Position numbers and translations under genes: made by a program
Notes under the pieces: generated by a model
Databases searched by the model: none
What the model was told of the DNA's origin: nothing
The model's input: only the letters and a program-made list of their open reading frames with translations
In this document: piece after piece, positions 57,457 through 64,000 of the stretch
How positions within the stretch are numbered: position 1 is the stretch's first letter
Layout: the number at the start of each line of letters is the position of its first letter
From: Streptomyces sp. CB02959
GTDB taxonomy: Bacteria; Actinomycetota; Actinomycetes; Streptomycetales; Streptomycetaceae
Direction: 5' to 3'
Assembly (NCBI RefSeq): GCF_002803155.1
Contig: NZ_NNBP01000007.1
Coordinates: forward strand, 87,535 to 151,534
Length of the DNA stretch: 64,000 bases

Positions 57457-58227
57457 CTATCCGAGCCGTGACCCGTGGATGTACTGGTCGGCCCAGGCAC
57501 TGATGATGTGGGCGGCTCGCTGTGCCTGTCCCCGTGCGGTCAGGAGATGGTCCGCTCCTTCGAGCGAGACGAAGCTTCGCGGGTGCCGTGCCTCGCGGAA
57601 GATCTCCCCGGCGTTGTCGATGTCGACGGTCTGGTCGGTGGGCGAATGCAGGACGAGCAGCGGCCGGTTCAACTCCCGTATCCGGTCGCGCAGATGAGCA
57701 CGGCGGACGTCCTCGACGAAGGCGCGCTTGAGGACCAGGGTCCGCCCGCCGACGAACCACTCGTGCGAACCTTCGCTGAGCACGCGATCCATGACCGCGT
57801 CGTACTGCCGCTCGACGTGACTGGGCTCGACCGGCGCCCCGATCGTGGCGAGCGCGCGGACGCCGGGTGCGTCGACCGCTGCGGCGATGGCGGCGGCGCC
57901 TCCCCACGAGTGCCCCACCAGCAGGTCTGCCGGAGTCCCTCGCTCCGCCATCAGGGCTGCCGCACGGACCGTGTCCTGGACCTTGACGGTGAAGGAACCG
58001 TCCCCCCAGTCGCCGTCGGAGTCCCCGATCCCGAGGTTGTCGAAGCGCAGCATGCCGATCCCCTCGCGCGCCAGCTGCTTGCTGACACGCGAGGCGGCCG
58101 GCGAGTCCTTGCCGAGCGTGAATCCGTGCACGAAGATCCCCCAGCCTCGGATCTCGCCTTCTGGCAGGTCGATCGATCCGGCCAGTTCGGGGCCGACGAC
58201 GCTCTGGAATCTCACTTTTTCGGGCAT
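57457..58227 (-). CDS. Alpha/beta hydrolase (dienelactone hydrolase-like)
   Basis: A 256-residue cytoplasmic protein. The nucleophile elbow is GHSWGG, the oxyanion strand is IFVHGFTLGKDS, the acid lies in LLVLHSPTDQTVDI, and the His in GADHLLT. The FAGSID/FDNLGIGDS pattern matches the YcjY/OsmC-linked hydrolase group found in redox-stress contexts. AGGTGAG lies just before the ATG at 58227. Its natural ester substrate cannot be inferred. Confidence 0.9.
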   Translation of the reverse strand: MPEKVRFQSVVGPELAGSIDLPEGEIRGWGIFVHGFTLGKDSPAASRVSKQLAREGIGMLRFDNLGIGDSDGDWGDGSFTVKVQDTVRAAALMAERGTPADLLVGHSWGGAAAIAAAVDAPGVRALATIGAPVEPSHVERQYDAVMDRVLSEGSHEWFVGGRTLVLKRAFVEDVRRAHLRDRIRELNRPLLVLHSPTDQTVDIDNAGEIFREARHPRSFVSLEGADHLLTARGQAQRAAHIISAWADQYIHGSRLG

Positions 58228-58280
58228 GTTGCGCTCACCTGGGCAGGGACTGTTCGTGGGCGGGGGGACGGGGCGACACC

Positions 58281-58336
58281 CGGCCGGCGCCACGCGCGTG
58301 CTCCGAGCAGGGGAGCGGTGCGCGCGGCGCCGGCCG
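58281..58336 (-). terminator. Hairpin downstream of the glutamate-synthase-like gene
   Basis: CGGCCGGCGCC pairs with GGCGCCGGCCG (11 bp) around a 34-base loop just after the end of the minus-strand FMN protein gene and before the hydrolase start. Confidence 0.55.
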
Positions 58337-58350
58337 CGGTCGGCGGCGGC

Positions 58351-59895
58351 TCAGACGGCCGGCTTCCGCTCGGGCGTCGGCTCGCCGGCGAGCAGTGCGG
58401 TGATCTCGTCGGCGAGGTGCGGGCCGAGCTGGCCCCAGCCGTCCTTGTAACCGTAGACCCCGGCCAGGGTGCGGGCCTCGTAGTCGCCGTTCATGATCTC
58501 GATGTCACCGGCTGTGATGAGTGCCGGGTGGGCGACGCCGACGGCCGACGAGACCTTGATCAGCTCCTTGCGCAGGGTGCGCAGGTAGACGGCGGCGCGG
58601 GTGGCCTTCGAGGTCGGGTCGAGGCCGCGGGCCAGCCACGGGTTCTGGGTGGCGATGCCGGTGGGGCACTTGTCGGTGTGGCACTTCTGCGCCTGGATGC
58701 AGCCGATCGACAGCATCGCCTCGCGCGCCACGTTGATCATGTCGGCACCCAGCGCGAAGGCGACCGCGGCGTTCTCGGGCAGGCCGAGCTTGCCGGAGGC
58801 GATGAAGGTCAGGTCGTCGGTCAGCCCCAGCTCGGCGAAGGTGCCGTAGACCCGGGAGAAGCCCATCCGGAACGGCAGCGACACCGAGTCGCTGAAGGTC
58901 AGCGGCGCCGCCCCGGTGCCGCCCTCGCCGCCGTCGATGGTCACGAAGTCGACACCGCGGTCACCCCGCGCCATCAGCGTGGCCAGCTCCTGCCAGAACT
59001 CCATCTCGCCCACCGCGCTCTTGATCCCGACGGGCAGACCGGTCTCGGTGGCGATCAGCTCGACGAAGTCGAGCATCGAGTCGACGTCGCTGAACGCGGT
59101 GTGCCGCGACGGGGAGGCACAGTCCTGGCCGACCGGTATGCCGCGGATCTCGGCGATCTCCTCGGTCACCTTCGCGCCCGGCAGCATCCCGCCCAGCCCG
59201 GGCTTGGCGCCCTGGGAGAGCTTGATCTCGATCGCCTTGACCGGGGCGCCGGCGACGACGTCCTTGAGCTTGTCGATGTTGAAGGTGCCGTCCTCGTTGC
59301 GGCAGCCGAAGTACGCCGTACCGATCTGCAGGATGAGGTCACCGCCGTTGCGGTGGTACGGGGAGAGGCCGCCCTCGCCCGTGTTCTGCATCGTGCCCGC
59401 CAGCGCCGCCCCCTTGTTGAGCGCGGAGATCGCCGCGCCGGAGAGCGAGCCGAAGCTCATCGCCGAGATGTTCACCACGCTCGCCGGCCGGAACGCCTTG
59501 GCCCGCCCGCGCGGCCCGCCCAGCACCTTGGCCGAGGGCAGTGGGGCCTGCGGGTCGTGCGCGTCGGGCAGCGTGGCGGCGAACGTGCGCTGCTTGAGGT
59601 ACGCGTGCCCCTGCATGTGCTCGACGTCGTTGTCGGTGCCGAACCCGAAGTAGTTGTTCTCCCCCTTCGACGACGCGTAGATCCAGGTGCGCTGGTCGCG
59701 ACTGAACGGGCGCTCCTCGTCGTTGGAGGTCACGATGTACTGCCGCAGTTCCGGCCCGATCGTCTCCAACAGGTACCGGGCGTGCCCGATCACCGGGAAG
59801 TTCCGGAGCAGTGCGTGCTTCTTCTGGACAAGGTCACGAGCGGCCACCAGTGCCAGTGCTGTTGCGGTGGCCGTGGCGATGCTCCGGGCGCGCAT
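58351..59895 (-). CDS. FMN-dependent glutamate synthase-like protein (GltB domain 2)
   Basis: A 514-residue protein with a single N-terminal hydrophobic segment (ALALVAARDLV) and a large FMN-binding TIM barrel like the synthase domain of GltB: NISAMSFGSLSG, GEGGLSPYH, IEIKLSQGAKPG, and TIDGGEGGTGAAPL. Three Cys near CIQAQKCHTDKCPTGIAT match the [3Fe-4S] ligands. The glutaminase domain is absent, so it is not a complete glutamate synthase; related stand-alone proteins are of unknown or alternative function. The ATG at 59895 follows GAGGAGAGG. Confidence 0.88.
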   Translation of the reverse strand: MRARSIATATATALALVAARDLVQKKHALLRNFPVIGHARYLLETIGPELRQYIVTSNDEERPFSRDQRTWIYASSKGENNYFGFGTDNDVEHMQGHAYLKQRTFAATLPDAHDPQAPLPSAKVLGGPRGRAKAFRPASVVNISAMSFGSLSGAAISALNKGAALAGTMQNTGEGGLSPYHRNGGDLILQIGTAYFGCRNEDGTFNIDKLKDVVAGAPVKAIEIKLSQGAKPGLGGMLPGAKVTEEIAEIRGIPVGQDCASPSRHTAFSDVDSMLDFVELIATETGLPVGIKSAVGEMEFWQELATLMARGDRGVDFVTIDGGEGGTGAAPLTFSDSVSLPFRMGFSRVYGTFAELGLTDDLTFIASGKLGLPENAAVAFALGADMINVAREAMLSIGCIQAQKCHTDKCPTGIATQNPWLARGLDPTSKATRAAVYLRTLRKELIKVSSAVGVAHPALITAGDIEIMNGDYEARTLAGVYGYKDGWGQLGPHLADEITALLAGEPTPERKPAV

Positions 59896-60187
59896 GAACG
59901 TTCCTCTCCTCGATGATCGACTCCATCGCCGTGCGGTGGATGTCGTCGTGTCGTGTCGGGCGTTGGGCGGCGGGCAGGACCTAGCCGGCGTCAGCGTCCG
60001 CCGGAGAACGCGCAACGATAGTAGGGGCTCGTTCGGACAGGTGCGGGGGCAGGGTCGTCGGGTGGTACGCCGAGATCGTCCAGCAGGCCCAGGGGCGGGG
60101 CGAGCGGTGGCCGGAGCCGGTGCGAAGACCAAGAGGCGTCGGCGACGAGCGTTTTCGGGTCGATGACGCAGATGCCCGGATATGCAC

Positions 60188-60703
60188 TCAGCAGTCGAAC
60201 ACCGACCAGCAGATGTCGTTCCGCAGTCGCTGGTCGTCCCTCACCAGCTCGGCAATCGCCTCCGGGAGCCGGTCGCGCTGCCACTGGCACTCCAGTCGCC
60301 CCGCGGCCTCGCCCTCGCCTTCCGGTGCGGCAGCACGTACGGCCTTGATCGCATAGGCGGCCGCGCCGAGCTCGTGCGCGGCGACGTGTGCGACGACCGC
60401 GGCCTGTCCGGCGGCGTACGCGGCATGTCGTGCTGCGCCACGCAGGTCTCGGGCCGCGCCCATCGCATGGCCGCCCGCCGCGCGGGCCTGCATCATCTTG
60501 ACCTCGCCGCGCACCCAGGCGCGAGCATGCTCGATCGCCTGACGTGGCCGGGGGTCCTCGGGCCGGGCCGACTCGAAGAGGTCGAGGACGTGCTCCGCGC
60601 ATGACGCGGCCCAAAGAGCGAGCAGATGGTGATCCGCATCGGTGAGGGTTCCACCGCGGCGGATCGTCACGAAGCGAGGGTCCCGGACCTTCGGGAGGAT
60701 CAT
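60188..60703 (-). CDS. Putative immunity-type protein
   Basis: A 171-residue all-helical protein beginning MILPKVRDPRFVTIRRGGTL, with many Ala-rich helices containing spaced His (GHAMGAARDLRGAARHAAY). It resembles a Streptomyces family annotated as putative immunity proteins (Imm5-like). AAGGAG lies 8 bases before the ATG. No toxin gene is adjacent, so the immunity role rests only on family naming. The 290 bases between it and the start of the FMN gene contain open frames without recognisable content. Confidence 0.65.
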   Translation of the reverse strand: MILPKVRDPRFVTIRRGGTLTDADHHLLALWAASCAEHVLDLFESARPEDPRPRQAIEHARAWVRGEVKMMQARAAGGHAMGAARDLRGAARHAAYAAGQAAVVAHVAAHELGAAAYAIKAVRAAAPEGEGEAAGRLECQWQRDRLPEAIAELVRDDQRLRNDICWSVFDC

Positions 60704-60853
60704 GGTTGGCACTCCTTGCGCTGGTATCCGCCCCACACCCGAGGGCGCGGACCCGTGGCCAGGCACCCCCGCGGGCAAGCCTGCAATTCCGGTGGTCGGT
60801 CCGCAAGCTCCTCGACGACCGGCTCGGCGGACGGCCCTGCCCGCCCTGCCCGG

Positions 60854-61768
60854 CTAGGACTGCAGCGCGGGAGTGTTCCGGATGAGGCTGTCGAACCCCA
60901 GCGGAGGGCGTCCCAGCAGCTCGGCGAGGTCGTTCGTGGCACGGTCGTAGCGGTTCTCGCCGTGCAGCCGAGCCATCGTGGCGATGTGCTCGAAGACATG
61001 GGGTGGCAGGTCCTGCGTCTTGAGGTCGTGCTCCAGCCACTCCTCGTACGGCACGTCGACATACGTCACGGCACGTCCCAGGGCGGTGGAGAACTCGGCG
61101 GCGATGGTGGCCATATCGCGGGAGCGCGCCCCGGTCAGCTCGTAGACGCGGCCGGACGTCGGGGCCGGGTCGAGCAGGAGGGAGGCGATGGCCTCCGCCA
61201 CGTCCGCCGCGGCGACCGGGGAGGTCCGGGCCGAACCGAACGGAAGGCGGATCGTGCTGTCCCGCAGGATCGAGGCGACGGCGACCCGGGCGAAGAGCGG
61301 GTTCTCCATGAACACCGTGGGCCGGACGTGGACGACCGGCACCCCCGACCAGTCGAGGACGTGCTCGGCCAACCAGTGCAGCCGCTGCTGGTGGGACTCG
61401 GTATCGCTGGTGAGGTCCATCTGCGAGACCGTCATCTGCGAGATGCTGACCAGCAGCTCCAGCCGGCCGCCCGCCCTGGCCGCCGCGGCGACCGTCGTTG
61501 CGGCCTCCAGATACACCGGCGACACACTCATCCCGAAATAGGCCCGGCGGCAGTCCGCCAGCGCCTCCACCACGTCGGCGCCACGGGTGAGGTCGCCGAC
61601 CACCACCTCCACGCCCGACATGGCCCGCAGGGCCGAGGCCCGTCCGTCGTCGTGGTGCACAAGGGCCCGGACCGGTACGCCCTTCGCATGCAGCCGTTCG
61701 AGGACCGCTCGCCCGACTCCGCCGACGCCGCCACCAACGCCGGTGACCAGAACGGGTTGGACGTTCAC
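60854..61768 (-). CDS. NmrA-like NAD(P)-binding protein
   Basis: A 304-residue atypical SDR. The N-terminal Rossmann motif is VTGVGGGVGGVGRAVLERL (slightly changed from GxxGxxG by an insertion), followed by VRALVHHDD and VVVGDLTR. SISQMTVSQM and VVHVRPTVFMENPL correspond to NmrA-family substrate-binding loops. The catalytic YxxxK of classical SDRs is absent, so it may be a reductase or a redox-sensing regulator. GTG 61768 lies 8 bases after AGGAGG. It is divergent from the metallo-hydrolase gene. Confidence 0.85.
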   Translation of the reverse strand: MNVQPVLVTGVGGGVGGVGRAVLERLHAKGVPVRALVHHDDGRASALRAMSGVEVVVGDLTRGADVVEALADCRRAYFGMSVSPVYLEAATTVAAAARAGGRLELLVSISQMTVSQMDLTSDTESHQQRLHWLAEHVLDWSGVPVVHVRPTVFMENPLFARVAVASILRDSTIRLPFGSARTSPVAAADVAEAIASLLLDPAPTSGRVYELTGARSRDMATIAAEFSTALGRAVTYVDVPYEEWLEHDLKTQDLPPHVFEHIATMARLHGENRYDRATNDLAELLGRPPLGFDSLIRNTPALQS

Positions 61769-61938
61769 CACAATCGCCTCCTGCATTCCGCACCGGGGCG
61801 CCCGGCCCACCCGGGTCGGTCCCACCGTAAAGGGCCGCCCAGGGGATCGCCCACCCGGCCACCGCCCGGCTGGAGGGGCCTTGCGGTGCGGTCGCGTGAC
61901 CGGTAGCGCCCGCGTGATCCGGCACGCAGGCTGGGGAC

Positions 61939-62838
61939 ATGGACACCCTTGCGCTCGGCGATGTGGAGATCACCCGCGTCGTGGAGTTGCCCGCCAAAGG
62001 CCGCCCCCGCGACTACGTCTTCCCCGATGTGCCCGTCGAGCACTGGCAGGCGCACGAGAAGTGGCTCACCCCCACGTTCCTGGACCTGGCCGCCGACGAG
62101 GTTCACATGACGATCCAGACCTGGCTCGTCCGCAGCGAGGGCCGCACGATCCTGATCGACACCGGCGTCGGCAACGACCGGGAACGCCCGGCCATGCCGT
62201 CCTTCCACCAGCTGCACACCGACTACCTCGGACGGCTGGCCGCCGCCGGCGTCCGCCCGTCCGACGTGGACACGGTGATCTGCACCCATGTCCACAGCGA
62301 CCACGTCGGCTGGAACACCTGCCTGGCCGACGACGGAACGTGGCAACCGACCTTCCCCCACGCCCGATACGTCATCCCGCGCGCCGACTTCGACTACTGG
62401 AACCCGGCCAACGGCCACCGGACCCGCGCCGGCCGCCGGATGGCCAACGTCTTCGAGGACAGCGTCGCCCCCGTGCACCGGGCCGGGCAGACCACGCTGT
62501 GGGAGGGCGACCACCACGACATCGACGCCCGACTCCGCATCGAGCCCGCCCCCGGCCATACGCCCGGCTCCTCCGTCGTATGGCTGCGGTCCGGCACGGA
62601 ACGCGCGGTGTTCGCCGGTGACCTGCTGCACAGCCCCCTGCAGATCGCGGAACCGGACGACTGCCCCGGCTTCGACGAGGACGAACCCCGCGCCCGGAAC
62701 AGCCGACGCCGGGTGCTGGGGGAGGCCGCGGACAGCGGCGCCCTGCTGCTCCCCGCCCACTTCCCCGGCCCGGGTGCAGCCGAGGTGCGACGCGTCGGAG
62801 ACCGTTTCGCGGTGAAGGAATGGGCAGCGTGGCACTGA
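61939..62838 (+). CDS. Metallo-beta-lactamase-fold hydrolase
   Basis: A 299-residue protein with the metal motif HVHSDHVGW (HxHxDH), DTGVGND earlier, APGHTPGSSV, and FAGDLLHSPLQ later, giving a full two-zinc site. The order and length match lactonase- and ribonuclease Z-like MBL hydrolases rather than true beta-lactamases. No signal peptide is visible. It converges with the LysR gene at a short hairpin. Substrate unknown; quorum-signal lactones are one possibility. Confidence 0.9.
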   Translation: MDTLALGDVEITRVVELPAKGRPRDYVFPDVPVEHWQAHEKWLTPTFLDLAADEVHMTIQTWLVRSEGRTILIDTGVGNDRERPAMPSFHQLHTDYLGRLAAAGVRPSDVDTVICTHVHSDHVGWNTCLADDGTWQPTFPHARYVIPRADFDYWNPANGHRTRAGRRMANVFEDSVAPVHRAGQTTLWEGDHHDIDARLRIEPAPGHTPGSSVVWLRSGTERAVFAGDLLHSPLQIAEPDDCPGFDEDEPRARNSRRRVLGEAADSGALLLPAHFPGPGAAEVRRVGDRFAVKEWAAWH

Positions 62839-62856
62839 GCGCGCCACGCCGCATTG

Positions 62857-62877
62857 CGTGACGGGCGGTGCGTCACG
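62857..62877. terminator. Short hairpin between convergent genes
   Basis: CGTGACG pairs with CGTCACG around a 7-base loop. It overlaps the end of the LysR gene and is weaker than the other hairpins in the window. Confidence 0.45.
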
Positions 62878-63802
62878 GACCGGGGACGGCGCCGGTGTCG
62901 AGGGCAGCGGTCCGCAGGGCGGCGGCGAGGCGGCGGACCGGTTCGGCCGGGGGCTGCGGCAGCCGGGCCAGCAGCAGGCGCCGGGTCTCCTGCGGGCCGC
63001 CGCGCACCGGCAGGACGCGTACGCCGGGCGGTGCGACGGCGGCCATCGCGGCGGACACGGTGGTCAGACCGCAGCCCGCGGCCACGAGATGCAGTTTCGC
63101 CAGCAGGTCCCGGGCCGTGTGCGCGATCTCGGGCCGCTCGTCCAGGCCCGGCCACACCCCCAGAACCAGGTCCGAGCTGTTCGGCGAACCGGCGATCCAC
63201 CGCTGCCCGCGCAGGTCGTCCACGTCGATGAAGTCCGCGCGGGCCAGCGGGTGTTGAGCGGGTACGGCCAGGCACAGGGCGCGCTCGGTGAGGGTCTGCA
63301 GCACCAGTGGGGGCGACTCGGTGTCCGGTGCGCGAAACGGCGGCGCCGAGGAGAGCAGGGCGAGATCGATGCTGCCCGCGCGCAGGGCTCGGGTCAGCGC
63401 CGGGGTGCCGCCTTCGCGGCTGATGACGTGCACGTTCGGGGCGCTGCGCCGCAGCGCGGCAAGGGCGGGCGGCACCAGTGTCGTACCGGCGCTGGGCACC
63501 CAGCCCAGGCGTACGGTGCCGCCCGGTTCGGGCAGGCCGGACAGCTCGCGGGCAGCCTGGTCGATCTCGTCGAGCACGACCGTCGCACGGCGCATCACGA
63601 TGCGCCCGGCCGCGGTCAGCCGCGCGCCGTCGCGCCGCCGCTCCAGCAGCTCCGCGCCCGCGGCCCGCTCGATGGCGGCGATCTGCCGGGACACCGCTGA
63701 CTGTGTGTACCCCAGCGAGGCCGCGGCCGCGGTGAAGGTCCCCTGCTCGGCCACCGCGCGCAACACCCGCAGCGCGGTCAGTGACACATCCGTGAAGTCC
63801 AT
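62873..63802 (-). CDS. LysR-family regulator
   Basis: A 309-residue LysR-type protein. The N-terminal HTH is VSLTALRVLRAVAEQGTFTA, then AAASLGYTQSAVSRQIAAIE and the wing LERRRDGARLT. The co-inducer domain follows (about 90-300) with GSIDLALLSS. The Met at 63802 was chosen because the HTH begins within 12 residues, as usual. It is divergent from the truncated SDR gene, which may once have been its target. Confidence 0.9.
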   Translation of the reverse strand: MDFTDVSLTALRVLRAVAEQGTFTAAAASLGYTQSAVSRQIAAIERAAGAELLERRRDGARLTAAGRIVMRRATVVLDEIDQAARELSGLPEPGGTVRLGWVPSAGTTLVPPALAALRRSAPNVHVISREGGTPALTRALRAGSIDLALLSSAPPFRAPDTESPPLVLQTLTERALCLAVPAQHPLARADFIDVDDLRGQRWIAGSPNSSDLVLGVWPGLDERPEIAHTARDLLAKLHLVAAGCGLTTVSAAMAAVAPPGVRVLPVRGGPQETRRLLLARLPQPPAEPVRRLAAALRTAALDTGAVPGP

Positions 63803-63837
63803 GACGTTGCGCAAAAGGCGGCGATGGACGCCGGGTC

Positions 63838-64000
63838 CTCGCCGCCACCTCACCCCTTCTGGAGGGCATCGGCGGACGCTACTTCGCCGACTGCAACGAG
63901 GCCGAGGCCCTCGACCGCCGAGGCGCCCCCCTGCAGGGCGTGGCCCGCTACGCCCTCGACGCGGCGGGCGCCCGGCGCCTGTGGACGCTCTCCGCGGAAC
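63838..64000 (+). pseudogene. C-terminal fragment of a short-chain dehydrogenase (5' end missing)
   Basis: From 63838 the plus strand reads LAATSPLLEGIGGRYFADCN, then EAEALDRRGAPLQGVARYAL and DAAGARRLW, cut by the window edge. This is the conserved tail of oxidoreductase-like SDRs (A-T-S-P-x-L-E-G-x-G-G-R-Y-F). The upstream sequence runs straight into the LysR start region, so the NAD-binding and catalytic parts are gone. The gene is probably a deletion remnant, unless the rest of it lies outside in a rearranged place. Confidence 0.6.

Noticed and set aside
59991..61997. Minus-strand frame of 668 codons across the immunity-like and NmrA-like genes
   Set aside because: Two well-supported genes on the same strand in other frames explain the region; the product is Arg/Gly-rich and unlike known proteins.
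61939..62838. Calling the MBL-fold protein an antibiotic resistance beta-lactamase
   Set aside because: No signal peptide, and sequence blocks match lactonase/hydrolase MBL proteins rather than class B beta-lactamases.

Overview
The window is high-GC actinomycete DNA, almost certainly Streptomyces: strong third-position GC, many GTG starts, stop/start overlaps (ATGA, GTGA), rare TTA codons confined to a few genes, and long GC-rich hairpins between convergent genes.

Left flank (1-13507): the end of an MFS transporter; a scar of an IS256-type transposase; a small Nudix/DUF4406 pair divergent from a DeoR regulator; a tail of a TetR-type regulator; a secreted I36/FG-GAP protein; a P-loop protein; a divergent MarR/SDR pair with a palindromic operator between them; a serine hydrolase; a MerR regulator; and a compact xanthine dehydrogenase operon (xdhA-xdhB-xdhC, minus strand).

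Centre (about 13950-50500): a complete nonribosomal peptide cluster that I recognise as mannopeptimycin-type, with genes in the order G-H-I-J-A-B-K-L-M-N-O-P-Q-R. mppG makes polyprenyl-phosphate mannose. mppH and mppI are paralogous membrane mannosyltransferases. mppJ C-methylates phenylpyruvate to supply beta-methylphenylalanine. mppA and mppB form a six-module NRPS with only five adenylation domains and no integrated thioesterase. The domain order is A-T / C-A-T / C-A-T and C-A-T-E / C-A-T / C-T-E, which fits Ser-Gly-betaMePhe-D-Tyr-L-betahydroxyEnd-D-betahydroxyEnd. mppK is a penicillin-binding-protein-type thioesterase that probably releases and cyclises the peptide. mppL is an MFS exporter, mppM and mppN are paralogous membrane acyltransferases (isovalerylation), and mppO-P-Q-R make and hydroxylate enduracididine. 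A winged-helix regulator and an MbtH-like protein close the set. A 26-bp element recurs without gaps at five places in front of mppG, mppH, mppM, mppN and mppO and looks like a cluster-wide operator or promoter element. Two pairs of paralogues (mppH/mppI and mppM/mppN) share nearly identical DNA tracts, suggesting gene conversion.

Right of the cluster (50583-55572): a NarL-type response regulator, a histidine kinase, a lipoprotein and an ABC transporter. Matching 18-bp palindromes lie at equal distances before the kinase and lipoprotein genes. This may be an envelope-sensing or self-protection module.

Right flank (55698-64000): a short leucine-zipper-like protein resembling the end of IS3 OrfA, an SGNH hydrolase, an alpha/beta hydrolase, an FMN-dependent glutamate synthase-like protein, a putative immunity protein, an NmrA-like protein, a metallo-beta-lactamase-fold hydrolase, a LysR regulator, and the 3' end of a short-chain dehydrogenase gene that lacks its 5' part.

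Gene names of the mpp set rest on remembered family knowledge plus visible motifs; no database search was possible. I saw no tRNA, rRNA or CRISPR array.
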